Shown here: piece after piece, positions 58,345 to 64,000 of the stretch | How the letters are laid out: each line of letters begins with the position of its first letter | Position numbering within the stretch: position 1 is the first letter of the stretch | Origin: Collinsella sp. | GTDB taxonomy: Bacteria > Actinomycetota > Coriobacteriia > Coriobacteriales > Coriobacteriaceae | NCBI GenBank assembly: GCA_019414345.1 | Contig: DXMF01000041.1 | Location: 18,515-82,514, forward strand | Reading direction: 5' to 3' | DNA length: 64,000 bases | Program-made: the position numbers and the translations under genes | Notes under the pieces: model-generated | Told to the model about the DNA's origin: nothing | The model's input: only the letters and a program-made list of their open reading frames with translations | Database searches by the model: none

Positions 58345-61002
58345 ATGAGTGCTGACTACCCGTCAATGACTACGGCCGAGATCCGCTCCAAGTTCCTCAA
58401 CTTCTTTGAGGAGCGCGGTCTTAAGCTCTATCCTTCTTCGTCCCTTGTTCCCGACGACCCCTCGCTGCTGCTTGCCAACGCCGGCATGAACCAGTTTAAG
58501 GAGTACTACCAGGGCAAGAAGGCCATGAAGGAGATCGGCGCGATCTCCTGCCAGAAGTGTGTCCGCACCAACGACATCGACTGCATCGGCGAGGACGGCC
58601 GTCACCTCTCGTTCTTTGAGATGCTCGGCGACTTCTCCTTTGGCGGCGTCTCCAAGCAGCAGGCTTGCGCTTGGGCCTTCGAGCTTATCACCAAGGAGTT
58701 CAAGCTGCCGCTCGACCGCCTGTACTTCACCGTCTTTACCGAGGACGACGAGACCCACGACGTGTGGCGCTCCCTGGGCGTTGCCGAGGATCACATCTCG
58801 CGCCTTGGCGAGGACGACAACTTCTGGGCCGCTGGCCCCACCGGTCCCTGCGGTCCGTGCTCCGAGATCTACTTTGACATGGGCGAGGAGGTCGGCTGCG
58901 GTAGCCCCGACTGCAAGCCCGGCTGCGACTGTGACCGCTTCCTTGAGTTCTGGAACCTCGTGTTTACCCAGTACGACCGCCAGGAGGACGGCTCCATGCC
59001 TGAGCTGCCGCACCGCAACCTCGATACGGGCATGGGTCTGGAGCGCATGGCCGCCATCATGCAGCACAAGACCGCCAACTACGACGGCGATCTGATGCAG
59101 CACCTCATCAAGCTCGGTGAGAAGATCAGCGGCAAGACCTATGACGCCGACGATTACTCCGGCGCCAGCCGCTCGCTGCGCATCATCGCCGATCACTCCC
59201 GTGCCGTCGACTTTATGATCTCGGACGGCATCCTGCCCGGTAACGAGGGCCGCGAGTACGTCCTTCGCCGCCTGCTCCGCCGCGCCGTGTTCCACGGTCG
59301 CCTGCTGGGCATCGAGGGCGCCTTCCTGACCAAGTTCATCGACGAGGTCAACGCTCAGATGGGCGAGGCCTATCCCGAGCTGCTCAAGAACGTCGCACTC
59401 GTCAAGGGTATCGTCGCTTCCGAGGAGGAGCGCTTCTCCACGACGCTCGACAACGGCCGCGTCTACCTGGACGAGGCCCTGGCAGCGCTTGCCGATGGCG
59501 CCGTGCTCCCGGGTGATGTCGCCTTTAAGCTGCACGACACCTTTGGTTTCCCCATCGACCTGACCGTCGAGATTGCCGGCACCGCCGGCCACGACGTCGA
59601 CATGGACGGCTTTACCGCTTGCATGGAGGACCAGAAGGCCCGTGCTCGCGCCAATGCTAAGGGCGACGCCTGGGGCAGCTTCAACGATGTGTGGGTCGAG
59701 CTTTCGGACAAGGTCGCTGCGACCGAGTTCGACGGCTACGACAACGACGTCATTGAGGGCGCCAAGGTTGTGGCCATCGTGCGCAACGGCGAGTCCGTCG
59801 AGTCCGCTGCGGCGGGCGAGGATGTTGAGGTTGTGCTCGACCGCACCCCGTTCTATGCCGAGATGGGCGGCCAGCAGGGCGATGCCGGCGAGCTTTCCGC
59901 CGAGGGCGTTTCGCTGACCGTTTCCGATACCAAGAACCACAACGGCCTGTATGCCCACGTTGCGCACGTCGCCGAGGGCACGCTGACCGTCGGTGCTACC
60001 GTGACCGCCGCGCTCGACGCCGAGCGCCGTGGCTTCCTGCGCCGCAACCACACCGCCACCCACCTGCTTGACGCCGCGCTTAAGCACGTCCTGGGCGAGC
60101 ATGTCTCTCAGGCCGGCTCGCTGGTGACGCCCGAGCACCTGCGCTTTGACTTCACGCACTTTGAGGCCCTGTCCTCCGAGCAGCTCAAGGCTGTTGAGGA
60201 CCTGGTCAACCAGCAGATTTTTGCATCTAAGCCGGTCGTGACCCGCGTCATGGGCATCGACGAGGCCAAGGCCGCCGGCGCCGTCGCCCTGTTTGGCGAG
60301 AAGTATGGCGACGTCGTCCGCGTCGTTTCCGTGGGCGCCGAGGACCAGCCGTTCTCCCGCGAGCTCTGCGGTGGTACGCATGCTGCCAACACTGCCGAGA
60401 TCGGCCTATTCAAGATTATCTCCGAGTCCTCCACGGGCTCGAACGTCCGCCGTATCGAGGCCGTTACCTCTAAGGGCGCCCTCGACTACATGGCCGACCG
60501 CCTGGCACTCGTTGACGCCGCTGCCGCTGCGCTCAAGTGCCGCGTTGACGAGGTTCCCGCTCGTGTGGAGAACCTGCAGGCCGAGCTGCGCGAGACGTCT
60601 AACAAGCTCAAGAAGGCGCTGACCGGTGGCTCCTCCGACGCTATCTCCAGCGCCATCGAGGGTGCCGTCGAGCTCGACGGCTATAAGCTCGTCGTCGCTG
60701 AGCTCCAGGGCCTTGAGGCCGCCGACCTGCGCAACGTTTGGGATACCGTGCACCAGAAGGTCGCCGGTCCCGTTGCCTGTGTTGTTGCCAGCGTGACCGA
60801 GAAGGGCACCCCGGCCCTGCTCGCCGCCGGCTCCGATGACGCCGTGAAGGCCGGTTTCCACGCCGGCAACGTGATCAAGCAGATCGCGGGTCTGGTCGAT
60901 GGTCGCGGTGGCGGCCGTCCCAACATGGCCCAGGCCGGTGGCAAGAACGCTGCCGGTATCGCCGATGCCCTCGCGGCCGCCAAGACCGCGCTCGGCGCCT
61001 AA
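58345..61002 (+). CDS. alaS: Alanyl-tRNA synthetase
   Basis: AlaRS is a class II synthetase with cis-editing. The 885-residue protein begins with TTAEIRSKFLNFFEERGLKL. Class II motifs include FFEMLGDFSFGGVSKQQA and MGLERMAAIMQHKTANYDGD. The editing domain has the HxxxH motif NHTATHLLDAAL near residue 570 and the CGGTHAANT motif near 675. The C-terminal DHHA1-like domain ends with GRGGGRPNMAQAGGKNAAGI. AGGAG is 9 bases before ATG 58345. The downstream genes ruvX and mltG follow without a gap. Confidence 0.97.
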   Translation: MSADYPSMTTAEIRSKFLNFFEERGLKLYPSSSLVPDDPSLLLANAGMNQFKEYYQGKKAMKEIGAISCQKCVRTNDIDCIGEDGRHLSFFEMLGDFSFGGVSKQQACAWAFELITKEFKLPLDRLYFTVFTEDDETHDVWRSLGVAEDHISRLGEDDNFWAAGPTGPCGPCSEIYFDMGEEVGCGSPDCKPGCDCDRFLEFWNLVFTQYDRQEDGSMPELPHRNLDTGMGLERMAAIMQHKTANYDGDLMQHLIKLGEKISGKTYDADDYSGASRSLRIIADHSRAVDFMISDGILPGNEGREYVLRRLLRRAVFHGRLLGIEGAFLTKFIDEVNAQMGEAYPELLKNVALVKGIVASEEERFSTTLDNGRVYLDEALAALADGAVLPGDVAFKLHDTFGFPIDLTVEIAGTAGHDVDMDGFTACMEDQKARARANAKGDAWGSFNDVWVELSDKVAATEFDGYDNDVIEGAKVVAIVRNGESVESAAAGEDVEVVLDRTPFYAEMGGQQGDAGELSAEGVSLTVSDTKNHNGLYAHVAHVAEGTLTVGATVTAALDAERRGFLRRNHTATHLLDAALKHVLGEHVSQAGSLVTPEHLRFDFTHFEALSSEQLKAVEDLVNQQIFASKPVVTRVMGIDEAKAAGAVALFGEKYGDVVRVVSVGAEDQPFSRELCGGTHAANTAEIGLFKIISESSTGSNVRRIEAVTSKGALDYMADRLALVDAAAAALKCRVDEVPARVENLQAELRETSNKLKKALTGGSSDAISSAIEGAVELDGYKLVVAELQGLEAADLRNVWDTVHQKVAGPVACVVASVTEKGTPALLAAGSDDAVKAGFHAGNVIKQIAGLVDGRGGGRPNMAQAGGKNAAGIADALAAAKTALGA

Positions 61003-61011
61003 GTAGTCGCT

Positions 61012-61440
61012 GTGGTCGCGCTCGCGCTGGACATAGGGGAGACCAGGATCGGCATCGCCGTCTCGAGCCGTGATGGCAAGATGGCGATGCCCGTCAAGGT
61101 GCTTCCGGCCGCTGAGGTTACCGGTATGGCCAAGACGTTCCGTTACCTGGTCGAGGACTATGAGCCCGACATCTTGGTAAGCGGGCGTCCCCTGACCATG
61201 GCCGGCGAGCCTGGCCCCCAGGCCGAGCGCGTTGCCGCCATAGCGCAAAAGATCGCCGACGAGCTCGATCTTCCGCTGGAGTTTGAGGACGAGCGCCTGT
61301 CCTCGCAAGAGGCCAAGCGTATCCTGCGCGAGCAGGGACTCAACGAAAAGCAGATGAGGGGCAAGATCGACATGATCGCCGCCAGCCTGTTCTTGCAGAC
61401 GTGGCTCGATCGCAAAAACGAGGAGGTTTCGCATGTCTAG
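61012..61440 (+). CDS. ruvX: Holliday junction resolvase-like protein (RuvX/YqgF)
   Basis: The 142-residue protein has the RNase H-like fold of YqgF/RuvX: VALALDIGETRIGIAVSSRD at the start, ILVSGRPLTMAG in the middle, and DERLSSQEAKRILREQG near residue 90 with a further Asp near the end (KIDMIAASLFLQTWLD). In E. coli the protein is needed for 16S rRNA 5' end processing. The GTG 61012 is 9 bases after the alaS stop and has a weak ribosome-binding site. Order alaS-ruvX-mltG is highly conserved. Confidence 0.93.
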   Translation: MVALALDIGETRIGIAVSSRDGKMAMPVKVLPAAEVTGMAKTFRYLVEDYEPDILVSGRPLTMAGEPGPQAERVAAIAQKIADELDLPLEFEDERLSSQEAKRILREQGLNEKQMRGKIDMIAASLFLQTWLDRKNEEVSHV

Positions 61441-62854
61441 CGCTTTCGATCCGCGCCAGCCGAATCGTACACGACAGCCTGCGCCACGCCCTGTATCGTC
61501 CGGTCAGCGTCCGATGCAACCGGCTCAGCGTGCGGCCCAACCCGCCGCACGTTCGGCGCAGCCCTCTTCTTGCCCCACTCAGCCCACTCAGCGTCCAGGC
61601 CAGCAGCCTGTTCGTCGTCCTGCTCAGCAGTCTGCTGCCCATACAGCCCAGCCCGCGGGCGGTTCCCGCTTTAAGCAGCAGGCTCCTGCCCAGCGTACGC
61701 AGGGACAGGCACCGCAATCACGCTCCCACGCACATCATGCTCATGGCTCGCACGGCGTTGCTCCGGCCACGCGCTCGAGCTATTACACGCGCGCTCGCCG
61801 TGGTGCCCAAAAGAAAAGCTCCCCGGTGCCTATGATTATCGGTGGCGTCGTCGCCGTGCTTGCGCTTGTCGCGATCGTTTTCTTTGTCGTGCCAGCTGTC
61901 AAGGGCTTTTTTGCTGGTGAGGATGCGAAAGTCACTGCTGGCCAGCAGGTTACTATCACTATTCCCGATGGTGCCTCGGGTGACAGCATCGCTTCGATTC
62001 TCTCCGAGAACCACATCGTCGAAAATCCCAAGGATTATTACGCGGCGGTCAAAAAGCTCAACGCCGACATGTCGCTCAAGCCCGGCACCTACTCGTTCAC
62101 CACGCTCATGGACGCGACCGAGGTCGTTCAGCAGCTCATGGAGGGCCCCAATGCGGGCTCCGATGCACTGACTATTCCAGAGGGCCTGACGGTTGATCAG
62201 ATCGCCGATAGCGTGGCCAAGGCATACGACAGTATCTCCAAGGAAGACTTCCTCAATCAGGCAAAGGCCTCCAACTATGTGAAGGACTATAGCTTCCTTG
62301 AGGGCGCTGCAAACGATTCGCTCGAGGGCTTCCTATTCCCCAAGACCTATTCGTTGGGTAAGAAACCGAGCGCCGATGATGTGATTCGCGCCATGCTCGA
62401 TCAATTCAACACCGAGTACAAGTCGCTCGATTTTGCCGGCTGCGAGGCCAAAATCAAGGAGCGCTACGGCGTGGGGATGTCCGATTACGACATCATCAAT
62501 CTCGCTTCCATCGTTGAGCGCGAAGGCCTCAACGCCGAGCAGCGCGCGCATGTCGCCTCGGTGTTCTACAACCGTCTTGCCGGCAAGCTCGATGGTCTGT
62601 GCTACCTCAATAGCGATGCGACCATGATGTATGTCACCGGCGGCGAGGTTACCGCCGACGACCTGCAGAGCGATAGCCCGTATAACACCTATAAGCACGA
62701 GGGCCTGCCGCCCACGCCCATCTGCTCTCCGTCACTCGAGGCGCTCAAGGCAACCCTTGAGCCCACCGACTCCGATGACCTGTATTTCTACATTACGCAG
62801 GACGAGGAGTATTTCTCTCAGACCTACGAAGAGCACCAACAGTCTTGGAATTAA
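61433..62854 (+). CDS. mltG: Endolytic peptidoglycan transglycosylase MltG
   Basis: MltG cuts nascent glycan strands in the periplasm. The 473-residue protein has a cytoplasmic N-terminus of about 130 residues, unusually rich in Gln, Pro, Ala and Arg. One membrane segment follows (MIIGGVVAVLALVAIVFFVV, about 134-155), then the LysM-like and YceG domains. The catalytic Glu lies in LASIVEREGLNAEQRAHVAS; SPYNTYKHEGLPPTPICSPS is the signature near the end. It overlaps ruvX by 8 bases. Confidence 0.94.
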   Translation: MSSAFDPRQPNRTRQPAPRPVSSGQRPMQPAQRAAQPAARSAQPSSCPTQPTQRPGQQPVRRPAQQSAAHTAQPAGGSRFKQQAPAQRTQGQAPQSRSHAHHAHGSHGVAPATRSSYYTRARRGAQKKSSPVPMIIGGVVAVLALVAIVFFVVPAVKGFFAGEDAKVTAGQQVTITIPDGASGDSIASILSENHIVENPKDYYAAVKKLNADMSLKPGTYSFTTLMDATEVVQQLMEGPNAGSDALTIPEGLTVDQIADSVAKAYDSISKEDFLNQAKASNYVKDYSFLEGAANDSLEGFLFPKTYSLGKKPSADDVIRAMLDQFNTEYKSLDFAGCEAKIKERYGVGMSDYDIINLASIVEREGLNAEQRAHVASVFYNRLAGKLDGLCYLNSDATMMYVTGGEVTADDLQSDSPYNTYKHEGLPPTPICSPSLEALKATLEPTDSDDLYFYITQDEEYFSQTYEEHQQSWN

Positions 62855-62856
62855 AC

Positions 62857-63354
62857 ATGAGGATTTTCAGCCCCAAACGATATGTTGCCTCGGTCGACCG
62901 CATCGACCTTGATACCCTGTGGGCCGACGGCAAGCGCGCCATTTTGCTCGACCGCGATAACACCCTGGTGCCGCGTGATACCGAGCAGGTTCCCGCTGCC
63001 GTCTCGGCCTGGCTCGACGCCGCTCGTGCCAAGGGCTTTAAGCTGTGCATGGTGTCGAACAACTGGCATCGCGACCAGGTCATGAGCTCAGCACGCGAGC
63101 TGGGGCTCGAGGCCATCAGCCATGCCATGAAGCCTGCACCGTTTGCTCTCAAGGCCGGTCTTAAGCGCTTGGGCGCCACGGCCGATGAGGCTGTGCTGAT
63201 CGGTGACCAGCTGTACACGGACGTGTGGAGCGGTAACTTTGCCGGCGTCGACACGATCTTGGTAAAGCCACAGGCAACTCAGGACCTGTGGTATACGCAG
63301 ATCTTCCGTATCTTTGAGCGCCGGGCCCTGCGCGACCTTCCCTGCGAGGAATAG
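62857..63354 (+). CDS. YqeG family HAD IIIA-type phosphatase
   Basis: The 165-residue protein is a YqeG-type HAD phosphatase. The nucleophile motif is LLDRDNTLV (near residue 35), motif II MVSNN, the Lys is in HAMKPAPFAL, and motif IV LIGDQLYTDVWSGN. The family's typical neighbours are aroE, aroK or aroB, as here; it may act on a shikimate-related or phosphatidylglycerol-phosphate substrate. The ATG 62857 follows mltG by 2 bases and has a weak ribosome-binding site. Confidence 0.9.
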   Translation: MRIFSPKRYVASVDRIDLDTLWADGKRAILLDRDNTLVPRDTEQVPAAVSAWLDAARAKGFKLCMVSNNWHRDQVMSSARELGLEAISHAMKPAPFALKAGLKRLGATADEAVLIGDQLYTDVWSGNFAGVDTILVKPQATQDLWYTQIFRIFERRALRDLPCEE

Positions 63355-63362
63355 GTTTCGTC

Positions 63363-63896
63363 ATGTCCCAGCACACCAAGCACGGCTGCGACCATATCTT
63401 CGTTATCGGGTTTTTGGGTGCGGGCAAATCGACGCTCGCACGCAACGTGGGCACGATGTTCAAGCGTCGGTTTATTGATACCGACCGCCTTGTCGTGCGC
63501 CGTTGCGGCAAATCGGTAACCGAGATTTTTGAAACCGAGGGCGAGGAGCGCTTTCGCGAGCTCGAAACCTCGGCGCTCCGTTCGCTCCAAAGCGAGCGCA
63601 GCCTGCTGGTTTCGTGCGGTGGTGGCATTGTCGAGACGCCGGTCAATATCGAGCTTATGCACCAGATGGGTACCTGCGTGTACCTCGAGGGCGATTTTGA
63701 GGATTCGATGCGCCAGATCCGCCGCTCCGACACGCGTCCCGATTTCCGCTCGCCCGAGCACGCGGCGCTGCTCTTTGAGCATCGCCGTCCGTTGTATCGT
63801 CAAGCTGCCGATCTTACTCTTGATATTCGCAACAAGTCCTTCGAGGACGTTTCCTACCTTTGTGCCGAGATGCTTTTGGAGCGTGGACTGCTATGA
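63363..63896 (+). CDS. aroK: Shikimate kinase
   Basis: AroK phosphorylates shikimate at O3 in aromatic amino acid synthesis. The 177-residue protein has Walker A VIGFLGAGKSTLAR (residues 14-27), the shikimate-binding DTD at FIDTDRLV, the EEFRxLE-type EERFRELETSAL, and the CGGGIVET loop. The lid contains RPDFRSPEH. Its TGA overlaps the ATG of the next gene, giving an aroK-aroB pair. Confidence 0.94.
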   Translation: MSQHTKHGCDHIFVIGFLGAGKSTLARNVGTMFKRRFIDTDRLVVRRCGKSVTEIFETEGEERFRELETSALRSLQSERSLLVSCGGGIVETPVNIELMHQMGTCVYLEGDFEDSMRQIRRSDTRPDFRSPEHAALLFEHRRPLYRQAADLTLDIRNKSFEDVSYLCAEMLLERGLL

Positions 63897-64000
63897 TTCG
63901 CCGTCAACTTATCAATTTCCAAAACCGCAGTGTCGATGTCCGCGTCGGATTGGGCGCGTTCGAGGAGCTGTCGCGCATGTTTGCCTCGGCTGTGGGCAAA
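63893..64000 (+). CDS. aroB: 3-dehydroquinate synthase, N-terminal fragment cut by the window end
   Basis: Only 36 codons are present, with the start coupled to aroK through ATGA. The text (SVDVRVGLGAFEELSRMFAS) fits the first strand and helix of AroB, which begins with a substrate/NAD-binding GxG-type segment. The call rests largely on the usual aroK-aroB order. Confidence 0.65.
   Translation, partial: MIRRQLINFQNRSVDVRVGLGAFEELSRMFASAVGK

Noticed and set aside
1..64000. Possible CRISPR array, prophage, transposase or defence system
   Set aside because: No regularly spaced direct repeats, no phage or transposase protein families and no recognisable defence genes are present; all larger genes belong to housekeeping families.

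Overview
The window reads as a core-genome segment of a high-GC actinobacterium of the class Coriobacteriia, most likely Collinsella or a close relative. This is inferred from the roughly 60% GC coding sequence, the gene order (rimP-nusA-infB-rbfA-nrnA-truB-ribF-dnaG-rpoD; coaD-DUF177-rpmF-plsX-acpP-rnc-smc-ftsY-ffh), a T-box in front of ileS, a SigB-type sigma factor and the housekeeping protein sequences. No database search was possible, so the genus is an inference. There is no prophage, insertion sequence, CRISPR array or rRNA. Most of the window is dense co-directional housekeeping genes on the + strand, with six small or accessory genes on the - strand.

Layout. 1-5.0 kb: a GH32 sucrose hydrolase, a degenerate transsulfuration-family protein, a ModE-like one-domain regulator (-) and an IMP dehydrogenase. 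5.0-8.5 kb: leuS behind a large foldback leader, then an unknown lipoprotein (-). 8.7-20.4 kb: the translation/transcription operon rimP to dnaG, driven by a clear promoter and an attenuator-like hairpin, then rpoD. 20.5-20.7 kb: two identical tRNA-Asn genes. 20.9-26.3 kb: Asp23-family gene, fakA-like kinase, recG, rsmD, coaD. 26.3-35.8 kb: DivIVA-like coiled-coil gene, DUF177, rpmF, plsX, acpP, rnc, smc, ftsY, ffh. 35.9-43.8 kb: a DUF134/NifX-like fusion regulator (-), thyA-folA, a SpoU methyltransferase, a MATE transporter, cobO (-), ftsH, DUF523. 43.8-54.6 kb: iron-dependent alcohol dehydrogenase (-), T-box-ileS, lspA, rluD, a GT2 glycosyltransferase, a prepilin peptidase, dgt, rarA. 54.7-58.2 kb: DUF948-like gene, an RsbW-like anti-sigma factor, sigB, an AI-2E permease and a small membrane protein (-). 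58.3-64.0 kb: alaS, ruvX, mltG, yqeG, aroK and the first codons of aroB, cut by the window edge.

How the genes work together. The large + strand blocks couple ribosome biogenesis (rimP, rbfA, infB, truB, rnc, rsmD, rpmF), fatty-acid and phospholipid supply (fakA-like, plsX, acpP), chromosome maintenance (dnaG, recG, smc, rarA, ruvX) and the SRP targeting machinery (ftsY, ffh). Three tRNA synthetases (leuS, ileS, alaS) are separate units, each with its own structured leader or promoter.

The least explained signal lies between genes. A set of palindromes sharing a GGGAC or GGGGAC core sits in 3' intergenic gaps, often between convergent genes. One 41-bp element occurs twice in opposite orientation with a single base difference, and one gap is filled by a REPIN-like pair of inverted REPs. 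Other points of interest are the 118-bp foldback before leuS, the two CATATG boxes placed around the promoter of the DUF134/NifX-like fusion gene, and a CCCH zinc-finger-like tail on NusA.
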